Below, in pieces: positions 1 through 6,898 of a stretch of DNA of 12,512 nucleotides. The DNA lies in assembly GCA_024276295.1 (NCBI GenBank), contig JAJRXN010000061.1:1-12512 (forward strand), in the 5' to 3' direction. Each line of letters starts with the position of its first letter. Positions within the stretch are counted from its first letter, which is position 1. A program made the position numbers and the translations under genes. The stretch comes from Acidobacteriota bacterium (GTDB lineage Bacteria > Acidobacteriota > Polarisedimenticolia > J045). The notes below the pieces were generated by a model. That model was given only the letters and a program-made list of their open reading frames with translations. It ran no database searches and was not told the origin of the DNA.

Positions 1-127
1 AGCCGAACGGGTCGTCGGCCAGCCCCGAGAAGATGCGCACCGCCTCGGGCATGTCCAGGCGGGCGGGCGGGAACAGCCCGGCGTAGTCGATCAGACCGTG
101 GAGAAAGGCACGCAGGGTTGGTGTCAA
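1..127 (-). CDS. Conserved hypothetical protein, 5' end only
   Basis: The first 42 codons of a minus-strand gene are present and the rest lies outside the window. The product begins LTPTLRAFLHGLIDYAGLF and continues with PPARLDM and a helical stretch. The LIDYAGLFPPA-x-L-x-M start is one I recall from a widespread family of uncharacterised proteins of roughly 300 residues in GC-rich bacteria; its function is unknown to me. The start is taken as TTG at 127-125 because AAGGA lies 7 bases before it (139-135 on the minus strand) and because the family motif follows closely. An in-frame GTG seven codons upstream (148-146) is an alternative, but it would put the AAGGA inside the gene. A weak -10-like GTTATT sits at 159-154. 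The gene diverges from the ATPase gene at 281. Confidence 0.6.
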   Translation of the reverse strand, partial: MTPTLRAFLHGLIDYAGLFPPARLDMPEAVRIFSGLADDPFG

Positions 128-260
128 GGCGTCTTCCTTGCACGGCACGGGGGAATAACAACCGGAGCGTCGCATGATAGGCCGCGGCCCGGCAGAGGCA
201 AGTGACGCCGTCGCTCGGCGGAGGCCATGGTCGCCTCTTCCCGGCATGACGGGTCCGAAT

Positions 261-278
261 TACGATAATATCATTGTA
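261..278. promoter_or_regulatory. AT-rich imperfect palindrome over the promoter of the 281 gene
   Basis: TACGATAATATCATTGTA pairs at seven of nine symmetric positions. It lies immediately before the ATG at 281 and covers a plausible -10 element (GATAAT, 264-269). The hexamer TACGAT recurs directly at 277-282, one and a half helical turns downstream. The block is strikingly AT-rich in very GC-rich surroundings. This looks like an operator laid over a promoter. The gene it precedes encodes a winged-helix domain, so autoregulation is possible, but that is inference. Confidence 0.45.
264..269 (+). promoter_or_regulatory. Putative -10 element for the 281 gene (leaderless)
   Basis: GATAAT matches the TATAAT consensus at five of six positions. 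A transcript starting about 7 bases downstream would begin within a few bases of the ATG at 281. No Shine-Dalgarno sequence precedes that ATG, so the mRNA is probably leaderless. No convincing -35 element is visible. Confidence 0.4.
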
Positions 279-280
279 CG

Positions 281-1822
281 ATGAATTCGTTGCGCAAGCC
301 GACAGGACCGCGATCAGGGCTGCTGGAAAAGCTGCTCCGCGCACCGTGGACCGCGCCGGCCGACCTGCTCGAGCGCCTCCTGCTCGGCGCGGAAACCCAG
401 GTGGCCAGGGTCGCGGAGGCGCTCGGCCGGCGGCTCGACGCGGGGGAGCGGGTCTCGATCCTGGTCCACGGCCCCCCGGGAAGCGGGCGGTCGCTGCTCG
501 CGGCGGGGGCCGCCCGTCGGGCCGCCGGGGCCCTCGCCCGTCCGGTGCACGAGGTCTGGCTCGACGGACGGCTCGCCGGCGGGCCGCCCGTCGCGCTGCT
601 GACCGAAACGGCGCGCGCGGTGGCCGCGCGCCGGGGAGATCCGCGCTACGTCGGCCGGCTCGCCGCACTCCACGATCTTCCCGCGGGTGCGGCCGAGAAG
701 GCGGCGATGGGGCTGATCGACGAGCTGCTCGCCGACGACCTGCTGCTGCTGGTGATGGAGAATCTCGACTTCCTGCCGGTGACGGTGCCGCTCGAGGCCT
801 GGAGTCACGTCACCGAGTGGATCGCCCGCAACGCGCGCGTGGCGCTGGTCGGACTGGCCGACCCGATCGAGCGCCGCCGCGCGGATCTGGACTTCGAGGC
901 CTGGTTCTCGCCGCTCGGCGGCCATGCCGAGACCTTCAGGGCGCGCCCGGTCGAGGAACGCGGGGCGGTCAGGCTGGCCGAAACCGTCCGGGGCATCGTG
1001 GCCCCGGGGGCCGGGCAGCCGGAAGACGCCTCGGCGCGCGCCTTCGTGCTGCAGCGGCTGACCGGCGGGCGGCGGCGCTGGCTGATCGCCTGCCTGGCGT
1101 GCTGGGCCGAGCAGCCCGAAGCGGATGTCGTGGCCGACGCCGGCCGGGCGGTCGGCCGGCTCGCGGGGGAACTCGACGGACTGCTCGAACGGATCTCCCC
1201 GCAGCAACGACGCCTTCTCGCAGCGCTCGCCGACGCCCGGTGCGGGCTGACGGTCAGGGAACTCGCGCGGCGCTGCTTCTGCTCGCCCCAGGCGGTCTCG
1301 AGCCAGCTCGGGCTCCTGCGCGGCTCGGAGTTCGTGCACGCCGAAAGGCAGGGCCGCGAGACGTTCTACCGCTTCGCCGACCCCCTGCTCGCCGCGCATC
1401 TCGAATGGCGCGGCGGCGAGGCGACCGAGCTGGAACACGAGATCCGCTTCCTCCACGCCTGCGCCCAGCACGCGGCGCGGTCATCCGACCCGGACGAGGA
1501 GAATCCGCTCGAGTCGCTGTTCGCGGCCGATCCGGCGTCGTGGCGTGACCGGATTCCGAGGCTGATCGATGCCCTCCGTCGCGCCGGCCGGCCCGGTGCG
1601 CTGGCGGCGTCACTCGCCGCCCTGGCCGCCCGCCCCGAACTCGTCGCGCGGGATGCCGCGCGCACCGAGCTGTGGCGCGACCTGTGGGCCGAGTGGTCGG
1701 GCCGCGACCGGCTGATCGCCTGTGCCGTACGGCTGATCGATGCCTCGCTGCACCGGGTCGACGAGGGAGAGGTCCGCGCCCGCGCCAGGCTCTCGCCGCT
1801 GCTGGCCCCGGCGCGGGAGTGA
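281..1822 (+). CDS. ORC/STAND-like P-loop ATPase with C-terminal winged helix
   Basis: This 513-residue protein is probably cytoplasmic, with no signal peptide or membrane segment. Residues 57-71 carry a P-loop, GPPGSGRS at 64-71, with Arg70 in place of the usual lysine. A Walker B-like strand at 154-162 reads LLLLVMENL, with Glu160-Asn161. Residues 305-375 form a MarR-like winged helix beginning ISPQQRRLLAAL, with a CFCSPQAVSSQL recognition-helix region. The P-loop, ENLD Walker B and ISPQQ winged helix resemble a family of uncharacterised bacterial ATPases related to the ORC/STAND group; I recall this from the family pattern and have no search result. The C-terminal 130 residues are helical and shorter than the long tails common in this family. 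The role is unknown; nucleotide-dependent DNA binding or regulation is inferred. The start lacks a ribosome binding site, and the ATG follows a -10 box closely. It diverges from the gene at 127. Confidence 0.75.
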   Translation: MNSLRKPTGPRSGLLEKLLRAPWTAPADLLERLLLGAETQVARVAEALGRRLDAGERVSILVHGPPGSGRSLLAAGAARRAAGALARPVHEVWLDGRLAGGPPVALLTETARAVAARRGDPRYVGRLAALHDLPAGAAEKAAMGLIDELLADDLLLLVMENLDFLPVTVPLEAWSHVTEWIARNARVALVGLADPIERRRADLDFEAWFSPLGGHAETFRARPVEERGAVRLAETVRGIVAPGAGQPEDASARAFVLQRLTGGRRRWLIACLACWAEQPEADVVADAGRAVGRLAGELDGLLERISPQQRRLLAALADARCGLTVRELARRCFCSPQAVSSQLGLLRGSEFVHAERQGRETFYRFADPLLAAHLEWRGGEATELEHEIRFLHACAQHAARSSDPDEENPLESLFAADPASWRDRIPRLIDALRRAGRPGALAASLAALAARPELVARDAARTELWRDLWAEWSGRDRLIACAVRLIDASLHRVDEGEVRARARLSPLLAPARE

Positions 1823-1824
1823 CC

Positions 1825-1850
1825 GCGGAAGCCGGTTGCGCGGTTTCCGC
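1825..1850 (+). terminator. Stem-loop after the ATPase gene, no T-tract
   Basis: GCGGAAGCC (1825-1833) pairs with GGTTTCCGC (1842-1850) in a 9-bp stem with one G-T wobble and an 8-base loop. It begins three bases after the TGA of the ATPase gene. No run of T follows, so intrinsic termination is uncertain. The 3' arm also lies within the candidate promoter of the next gene, so the two signals are intertwined. Confidence 0.4.
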
Positions 1851-1863
1851 CTGCTGATATGAT
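1836..1863 (+). promoter_or_regulatory. Extended -10 promoter for the YceI-family gene
   Basis: TATGAT at 1858-1863 matches the -10 consensus at five of six positions and is preceded by TGA at 1855-1857, giving the TGn extended -10 motif. A partial -35 (TTGCGC, 1836-1841) sits 16 bases upstream. The -10 box is flanked by the inverted repeat GCTGA (1853-1857) and TCAGC (1864-1868). Transcription would start near 1870 and give a leader of about 88 bases before the ATG at 1958. Confidence 0.5.
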
Positions 1864-1921
1864 TCAGCTCTTAACTATTTCGGACAGGAAGACGACGACC
1901 CTTCCTTCCGGACCGTCACGG

Positions 1922-1939
1922 GCCGTTCGTGCGAACGGC
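1922..1939 (+). promoter_or_regulatory. Perfect inverted repeat in the YceI gene leader
   Basis: GCCGTTCG (1922-1929) and CGAACGGC (1932-1939) form a perfect inverted repeat around TG. In RNA this can fold as a 7-bp stem with a GTGC tetraloop. It ends just before the ribosome binding site GAGGAG (1942-1947). It could be a protein-binding operator, an mRNA-stabilising hairpin or a translation control element; the sequence does not decide between these. Confidence 0.45.
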
Positions 1940-1957
1940 GAGAGGAGTCGCAACCGC

Positions 1958-2539
1958 ATGCGTTCACTACGTTTCCCCACCCTGGTCGCCCTGCTGCTCG
2001 CCGGCCTGACGACCTCCGGCAGCGTCCTGGCCGCCGAGACCTACGAGATCGACCCGGTGCACTCGACGATCGCGTTCCGCATCCAGCACCTGGGGGTCGC
2101 CTACACCTGGGGCCGGTTCGGCGCGATGTCCGGACAGGCCGTGATCGACGAACAGAATCCCGCGGCAAGCAGCGTGCAGGTCGAGGTGAAGGTCGAGAGC
2201 ATCGACACCGGCGACGAGAAGCGCGACAAGCACCTGCGGAGCCCCGACTTCTTCGATGCGAAGACCTTTCCCGTGGCACGCTTCACGAGTACGTCGGTTC
2301 GCAGGAAGGGCGACGTGTACGAGATCACCGGCACGTTCGAACTGCACGGCGTCGAGAAGACGATCACCCTGCCGCTCGAACGCGTCGGATCCGGCAAGGA
2401 TCCGTGGGGCGGCTACCGCACCGGCTTCAGCGGCCGGACGACCATCCGCCGCAGCGACTTCGGCATGAAATGGGGTCTCGGTGGCCCCGTGGGCGACGAA
2501 GTCGAGCTGTTCTTCGATCTCGAGCTGATTCGACAGTGA
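1958..2539 (+). CDS. YceI-family periplasmic lipid-binding protein
   Basis: The 193-residue precursor has a Sec signal peptide (residues 1-26; positive MRSLRF, hydrophobic core, cleavage likely after SVLAA). The mature part is a single YceI domain, a lipocalin-like beta barrel that binds polyisoprenoid or other amphiphilic molecules in the periplasm. Diagnostic stretches are YEIDPVHSTIAFRIQHLG near the mature N-terminus, the DEKRDKHLRSPDFFDA block at 86-101, FPVARFTS at 104-111 and FELHGVEKTITLPL at 127-140. The C-terminal FGMKWGLGGPVGDEVEL is also typical. The reading frame is open from an ATG at 1859, but that ATG overlaps the promoter and its 33 extra codons precede the signal peptide. ATG 1958 follows GAGGAG by 10 bases and is preferred. 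The cargo is unknown, and no respiratory or isoprenoid gene is adjacent to suggest one. Confidence 0.9.
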   Translation: MRSLRFPTLVALLLAGLTTSGSVLAAETYEIDPVHSTIAFRIQHLGVAYTWGRFGAMSGQAVIDEQNPAASSVQVEVKVESIDTGDEKRDKHLRSPDFFDAKTFPVARFTSTSVRRKGDVYEITGTFELHGVEKTITLPLERVGSGKDPWGGYRTGFSGRTTIRRSDFGMKWGLGGPVGDEVELFFDLELIRQ

Positions 2540-2544
2540 GTCCG

Positions 2545-2577
2545 CGCGGGGGCGGGTCGTCCCGGCCCGCCCCCGCG
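2545..2577 (+). terminator. Strong GC stem-loop after the YceI gene
   Basis: CGCGGGGGCGGG (2545-2556) and CCCGCCCCCGCG (2566-2577) form a perfect 12-bp stem with a 9-base loop, starting six bases after the TGA. No T-tract follows. A stem this stable directly after a stop codon most likely terminates transcription, in a non-canonical way, or protects the mRNA 3' end. Confidence 0.6.
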
Positions 2578-2612
2578 AGCCGCGCCGCCCCGGCGCCCGC
2601 GAGGCCGACCGG

Positions 2613-3476
2613 ATGCTCGACGTACTCTGGGGAACCGTCCTGGTACCGGCGCTGGTCGCCGCGTTCCTCCTGGTCGCGGCGTCCCGGGCCACGCGGCGCG
2701 GACTGCCGGCGACCGGCGCGCTGCTGGCCGGGCTCGCCCTGGCCGGCGGCCATCTGGCGTCCGTCCTGGCCATCGCCGGCTCGCCGGCCTGGCCCCCCGT
2801 CGATGCCCGCTCCTGGCTCTTCGCGCTCGTTCCGACATCCACGCTGGTCGCCGCGTCCGCCGTGCTGGTCGGGCGGCGGTCGTTCACGCTCGTCACGCGC
2901 ATCTCGTGGGCCGTGCTCGTTCCGCCGCTCGTTCTCGCTCCGCTGGCACGGCATGCGTGGGGCCCATGGCAGGCGAGTCTGATGTTCGCCCTGCTGGCCG
3001 CGACGCTCGTGCTGCTCGCCGAGGCCTTCGAGCGGATCGGCACGGCGGTCCGCCCGTCGGCGTTCCTCGCCGCGGGCGCGGGACCCGCCGCCCTCGCGGT
3101 TCCGCTGCTGGTCTTCGGCGCGAGCGCCCTGTTCGGGCAACTCGCCGGTGCCCTCGCCTGGGCTCTGACGCCGCTGTTTCTCGGCTCGGTCGTCTCGCGC
3201 GAGCCGGGCTGGTGGCGTGGTCTGCCCCTGCCGCTGGCCACGGTCGTCGTCCTGATGCTCGGCACCGGGGCGTTCTTCGCCGAACTCCCGCTGCCGGCCG
3301 CAGGGTTGCTGGCTTCCGGGCCGCTTCTCGCCGCCCTGGCCGCGCGGCGCCTCGCACGGCGCCTCGGCCCGAAGGGGGCGTGGATCGCCTGCGTGGCGCT
3401 GGCGCTGCTTCCCGCCCTGGCCGGCATCGCCGTGGCCTGGGTGTCGTACGAACCGCCCGGGGCTTACGGTTACTGA
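2613..3476 (+). CDS. Multi-pass inner-membrane protein, unknown function
   Basis: This is a 287-residue, very hydrophobic protein. I count about nine or ten membrane-spanning stretches, near residues 5-23, 31-55, 66-86, 96-112, 120-138, 149-168, 172-191, 207-223, 227-244 and 256-277. Short basic loops (ASRATRRG at 23-30; ARRLARRLGPK at 244-254) suggest orientation. The section GGHLASVLAIAGSPAWPPVD before the third helix resembles a motif I associate with uncharacterised membrane proteins of Planctomycetota and similar bacteria; this is recollection only. I see no transporter signature, catalytic motif or metal ligand set. ATG 2613 is chosen because the first helix follows at once; its ribosome binding site is poor (GAGG about 10 bases upstream). 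The strong hairpin before it argues for separate transcription from the YceI gene, and the kinase gene begins 47 bases after it. Confidence 0.7.
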   Translation: MLDVLWGTVLVPALVAAFLLVAASRATRRGLPATGALLAGLALAGGHLASVLAIAGSPAWPPVDARSWLFALVPTSTLVAASAVLVGRRSFTLVTRISWAVLVPPLVLAPLARHAWGPWQASLMFALLAATLVLLAEAFERIGTAVRPSAFLAAGAGPAALAVPLLVFGASALFGQLAGALAWALTPLFLGSVVSREPGWWRGLPLPLATVVVLMLGTGAFFAELPLPAAGLLASGPLLAALAARRLARRLGPKGAWIACVALALLPALAGIAVAWVSYEPPGAYGY

Positions 3477-3523
3477 CGAATCCGGTAGACTTGGCTTTTC
3501 CAGCGCGAGTGTGGGGGAGAGCC

Positions 3524-5449
3524 ATGGCCGTGCCGGGTCAGCGTCGCAGCGTGATCGACGCCCTGTTCGAGAATCTCCACGACGTCTATTTCGAGACGAC
3601 GCCCGAGGGGATCCTGCTGCACGTCAGCCCGGGCGTCCGCCGGCTGCTCGGCTTCGAGCCCCGCGAGGTCGAGGGGCGACCGGTCGTCGACCGCTATGCC
3701 GATCCCGCCCAGCGGGAGCAGATTCTCGAACGACTCCGCCAGGACGGCTTCGTCGACGATGCCAATGTCGACATGCTCGACCGGGACGGACGGGTCGTGT
3801 CCTGCTCGCTCGGTGCGGTGCTGATGCCCGGACATGCCGGCGAGGACGACGTAATCCGCGGGCTGCTGCGGGACATTTCGGACCGCCGGAAGTTCGAGCG
3901 CGAACTCCGCGAATCGGAAGAGCGCTTCCGCGTCGTGTTCGAGACGACGCCCGACCCGGTGGGAATCACCCGCGTCGAGGACGGGACCTTCGTCGACGTG
4001 AACGAGGCGATGCTGGAGGCTTCCGGCTATCGGCGCGAAGAGCTGATCGGCCGGTCCACGCTCTCGCTGGGCATCTGGGCGGATGTCGACCAGCGACGCC
4101 TGCTGCTCGACAGCCTGGCCCGGGAAGGCGTCGTACGCGACCTCGAGACGCGTTTCCGCGTCAAGGATGGCCGGGTGATCACCGCGCTCGTCTCGGCGCG
4201 TCTCGTCTCTATCGGCGGAAAGCCGCACATCCTGGCGGTCTCCCGTGACGTGGAATCGATCCGGCGCCTCGAGCGGGAACACCAGCGTCTGGTCGAACGG
4301 ATGCGCAAGGCCCAGAAGCTCGAGAGCCTCGGCCTGCTCGCCGGCGGCATCGCGCACGACTTCAACAACCTGCTGGTCTCGGTGCTCGGCAATGCCGAGC
4401 TGATCTCGCACAGGATGTCCGCCGACGATCCGCTGCGCGAGCCGATCTCCCAGATCGCCGACGCCGCGTCTCGGGCTTCCGAGCTGTGCCGCGAGCTGCT
4501 CGCCTATGCCGGACGAGGCCATCTCGAGTTCGCCCCGTGCGACCTCAACGCGATCGTGCAGGAGACCTCTCCCCTGCTGCGGTTCTTCCCGTCGAAGAAG
4601 GTCACGATCTCCGTCGAGACCGCGGACCGCCCGCTTCCCGTGCGGGCGGACGCGACGCAGATCCGCCAGCTGATCCTCAATCTCGCCACGAACGCCGCGG
4701 AGGCGATCGGTGACGCCGAAGGCACGATCCGCATCGGCACGGGCAGAACACGCTGCACCAAGGAGTTCCTCCGCACGACCTTCGTGGACGACCGGCTCGA
4801 GCAGGGAGACTATGCCGTCCTGTCGGTGACGGACGACGGGTGCGGCATGACCCCGGAGACTTGCGAGCGGGTATTCGATCCGTTCTTCTCGACCAAGGTC
4901 AGCGGGCGCGGTCTCGGCCTGGCCACGGTGCTCGGCATCGTGCGCGGTCATCACGGCGCGATCCGGATCGACAGCTCCGTGGGCCGGGGCACGACCGTCG
5001 AGGTGTTCCTTCCGCTGACCGACGAGCCGATCGAACTCCGCACGGAGGCCATGGACCGGGACGACGGCACGTGGGCCGGCGAAGGAACGATCCTGCTCGT
5101 CGACGACGATCTCGCGGTCCGGTCCGTCGCGCGCCGGATGATCGAACGCCTCGGCTTCGAGGTCCTCGAAGCGGCGGACGGCGTCGAGGCGCTGGACCTG
5201 TTCCGCAGCCGTCGCGAACGGATCCGGGCCGTGATCCTCGACCTGCTGATGCCGAAGATGACCGGCGAGGAAGTCCTCAGTGCGATGGTCGACATCGACC
5301 CCGGCGTGCGCGTGATCCTCTCGAGCGGCTACAGCCCGCAGCAGTCCGACGAGCGCGCCCGGGGCGACAGGCCGCCGGTCTATCTGCAGAAGCCGTACAC
5401 GCTCGCCGCTCTCAAGGACGCCCTGCGTTCGCTGCTGGCAGGCGACTGA
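3524..5449 (+). CDS. Hybrid sensor histidine kinase, PAS-PAS-HisKA-HATPase-REC
   Basis: This 641-residue protein has no membrane segment and is probably a soluble sensor. PAS domains lie at about residues 10-122 and 130-245, linked by an RELRESEERFRVVFE helix. HisKA holds the phospho-acceptor His278 in LLAGGIAHDFNNLL. The ATPase domain (about 372-500) shows the N box (LNLATNAAEAI, Asn390), G1 (DDGCGM, 437-442), F box (FDPFFSTK) and G2 (GRGLGLATV). The C-terminal receiver (522-640) has an acidic pocket (DDD at 527-529), phospho-acceptor Asp573 in ILDLLMPKMTG and Lys623. The H box with AHDFNN is typical of NtrB-like hybrid kinases. ATG 3524 is preceded by GGGGGAG (3513-3519) only 4 bases away. 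The frame stays open far upstream, but that section overlaps the membrane-protein gene and is not coding. No separate response regulator is adjacent, so its target is unknown. Confidence 0.92.
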   Translation: MAVPGQRRSVIDALFENLHDVYFETTPEGILLHVSPGVRRLLGFEPREVEGRPVVDRYADPAQREQILERLRQDGFVDDANVDMLDRDGRVVSCSLGAVLMPGHAGEDDVIRGLLRDISDRRKFERELRESEERFRVVFETTPDPVGITRVEDGTFVDVNEAMLEASGYRREELIGRSTLSLGIWADVDQRRLLLDSLAREGVVRDLETRFRVKDGRVITALVSARLVSIGGKPHILAVSRDVESIRRLEREHQRLVERMRKAQKLESLGLLAGGIAHDFNNLLVSVLGNAELISHRMSADDPLREPISQIADAASRASELCRELLAYAGRGHLEFAPCDLNAIVQETSPLLRFFPSKKVTISVETADRPLPVRADATQIRQLILNLATNAAEAIGDAEGTIRIGTGRTRCTKEFLRTTFVDDRLEQGDYAVLSVTDDGCGMTPETCERVFDPFFSTKVSGRGLGLATVLGIVRGHHGAIRIDSSVGRGTTVEVFLPLTDEPIELRTEAMDRDDGTWAGEGTILLVDDDLAVRSVARRMIERLGFEVLEAADGVEALDLFRSRRERIRAVILDLLMPKMTGEEVLSAMVDIDPGVRVILSSGYSPQQSDERARGDRPPVYLQKPYTLAALKDALRSLLAGD

Positions 5450-5462
5450 CCGCGTCCGGATC

Positions 5463-6356
5463 TCAGCCCTCGACCTGCACGATCAGGTAGCGGCCGATGC
5501 GCCAGAACGTGACCGGATCCCGCAGGACGATCGCGAGCTGGCCGTCACGACGTTCGATGGCGTAGAGTTCCGAGTACCCCCGGTGCGACGAGACGATCTT
5601 CGCGGCGGTGACCTTCGGCCCGAGATAGATCACCTTCGCCGCCGGATCGACGGCAGTGATCGTCCGCCCGGTGGCGCCGACCGGCAGCGCCCGGGCGGTC
5701 ATCTCGTAGTCGCTGCGAAGACCGAGCCGGCGGCGCAGCACGTCGGCGCGCACCAGGGCGCGCAGTTCGCCGGAGGTCGCGGCGAGAACGAACGCCTCGG
5801 AAAGCGCCGCCAGCTCCCCGGCACGCGCCTTCGCGCCGCTCGCCTCGGCTTCCACCACGGACAGGCGGCGTTCGACCTCGCGCCGCCGGTTCCGTTCCTT
5901 CTCCCGCGCCTTTTCGGCGTCGGCCAGCCGGCGGCGCAGCACCGAAAGTTCGGTCTGCAGCTCGTCGAGCCGGGCGACCTCGGCGGCCGGCGGGCCACCC
6001 GGTTCGGCACAGCGCTGCTCGATCCGAGTCAGCAGACCGTCGATCCGCGCGTCGAGCGGAACGAGTCCTTCGGCATCGCGCGGCGGCGCCACGTCCGGGG
6101 CGAGCTTTTCGAGTCGCGCGAGGATCCGGTCGAACGCGTCGGCGTAGGCGGCGAGAAACGCGGCGTCGGCTGCCGCGTGCGGGCGCGGTGCGGGCTGCGC
6201 GGCCCGGCCTGACACCCCGGCCGGAGCGGCGCCTTCCGGCCGGTCCGCCGAAGCGGCCCGCCGCCCGTCCCTTCCGCATGACGCGAACAGGCCGAGCGTC
6301 AGCGCGAGGAAGAGCGGCACGACGACCGGCGTGCGGTGCCGGAGATCGATGTTCAC
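5463..6356 (-). CDS. Putative coiled-coil lipoprotein, third gene of the epmB operon
   Basis: The predicted protein has 297 residues. Residues 1-27 look like a lipoprotein signal (hydrophobic VVVPLFLALTLGLFASC, lipobox FASC, Cys27). A low-complexity Ala/Pro linker follows. Residues 125-186 form a strongly charged coiled coil (ELQTELSVLRRRLADAEKAR and onward). The last 80 residues look like a beta-rich domain ending PVTFWRIGRYLIVQVEG. Endings of the form DP-x-x-FW-x-x-x-RYL are familiar to me from uncharacterised envelope proteins, but I cannot name the family. Start: GTG 6356-6354 is preceded by GGAGG at a 7-base spacing and overlaps the previous stop codon in GTGA, indicating translational coupling. 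Location at a membrane facing the periplasm is inferred. It converges on the kinase gene with 13 bases between stop codons. Confidence 0.75.
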   Translation of the reverse strand: MNIDLRHRTPVVVPLFLALTLGLFASCGRDGRRAASADRPEGAAPAGVSGRAAQPAPRPHAAADAAFLAAYADAFDRILARLEKLAPDVAPPRDAEGLVPLDARIDGLLTRIEQRCAEPGGPPAAEVARLDELQTELSVLRRRLADAEKAREKERNRRREVERRLSVVEAEASGAKARAGELAALSEAFVLAATSGELRALVRADVLRRRLGLRSDYEMTARALPVGATGRTITAVDPAAKVIYLGPKVTAAKIVSSHRGYSELYAIERRDGQLAIVLRDPVTFWRIGRYLIVQVEG

Positions 6357-6898
6357 CGTGGAACCTCCTCGAGCACTCCCTGCCAGGGCGCCACGGCACG
6401 CCATGCCGTCCGGCCGGATGCGGCCGTCTCGCGCACGAAGCGGACGCGCCCGTCGAGTCGCAGCGTCGCGCTGGCCGGGTCGAGCGCCGCCCGGCCCCGG
6501 GCCAGCCAGGTCGTCGCCCAGAGCGAGAACTCGAGCGCCTCCTGCGCGTCCCCGGCTGGCTGACGCAGCAGCAGGATCGCGGTCTGCGCCGAACGTCCGG
6601 GCACGGTGAGCGCGCCGTACCATCCCGGAGTCGCCGGGGTGCGTCGCACCGCGGGTGCGGGCGCGGCGGCGAAAGGGACGACCGCGCCGGTCGCCGGAAC
6701 GTCGTCCCGGCGGATCGCCCACCCGGCCAGCGTGACGGCCAGAAACGCGAGCAGCGCGGTCCCGCCGACGATCGCCGCAAGCCTCGAGCGGGACGCCGGT
6801 CGGCGTCCGGGGGCCGGTACGGGAGCCGTGATGAACTCCCCCTCCGTGTCCGGAGCGGCGTGACGAGCGGCTCCGCGTGCCGTCGGCCGTTCGTTCAT
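6353..6898 (-). CDS. Single-span membrane protein coupled to epmB
   Basis: This 181-residue protein has a polar, Pro/Arg-rich N-terminus (1-39), one transmembrane helix at about 40-62 (RLAAIVGGTALLAFLAVTLA, followed by GWAIRR) and an Ala/Pro linker. A folded C-terminal region of about 90 residues (92-181) is rich in Trp and beta-prone sequence (LEFSLWATTWLARGRAALD). The flanking charges (RSR before, RRDD after) do not settle the orientation; a bitopic protein with a periplasmic C-terminal domain is the likeliest reading. I do not recognise the family. ATG 6898-6896 overlaps the TGA of epmB in ATGA, and GGAGGAG lies 11 bases upstream inside epmB. Its own stop overlaps the start of the lipoprotein gene. 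Such tight coupling suggests the two envelope proteins work together, and at least that their expression follows epmB. Confidence 0.72.
   Translation of the reverse strand: MNERPTARGAARHAAPDTEGEFITAPVPAPGRRPASRSRLAAIVGGTALLAFLAVTLAGWAIRRDDVPATGAVVPFAAAPAPAVRRTPATPGWYGALTVPGRSAQTAILLLRQPAGDAQEALEFSLWATTWLARGRAALDPASATLRLDGRVRFVRETAASGRTAWRAVAPWQGVLEEVPR

Noticed and set aside
180..189. GGCCGCGGCC palindrome in the first intergenic region
   Set aside because: Short GC palindromes are expected by chance in DNA of this composition, and no partner repeat or gene signal is attached.
314..1471. 385-codon minus-strand frame opposite the ATPase gene
   Set aside because: It has shadow composition; the plus frame has the P-loop and winged helix.
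1859..1957. 33-codon N-terminal extension of the YceI protein from ATG 1859
   Set aside because: It overlaps the extended -10 promoter, precedes an obvious signal peptide and lacks a ribosome binding site.
2906..3523. N-terminal extension of the first hybrid kinase by 206 codons
   Set aside because: It is Arg/Ala-rich shadow sequence overlapping the membrane-protein gene. The ATG at 3524 has a ribosome binding site and the PAS domain begins right after it.
3470..4954. 494-codon minus-strand frame opposite the first kinase
   Set aside because: It is an antisense shadow with no recognisable domain, and the sense strand carries full kinase motifs.
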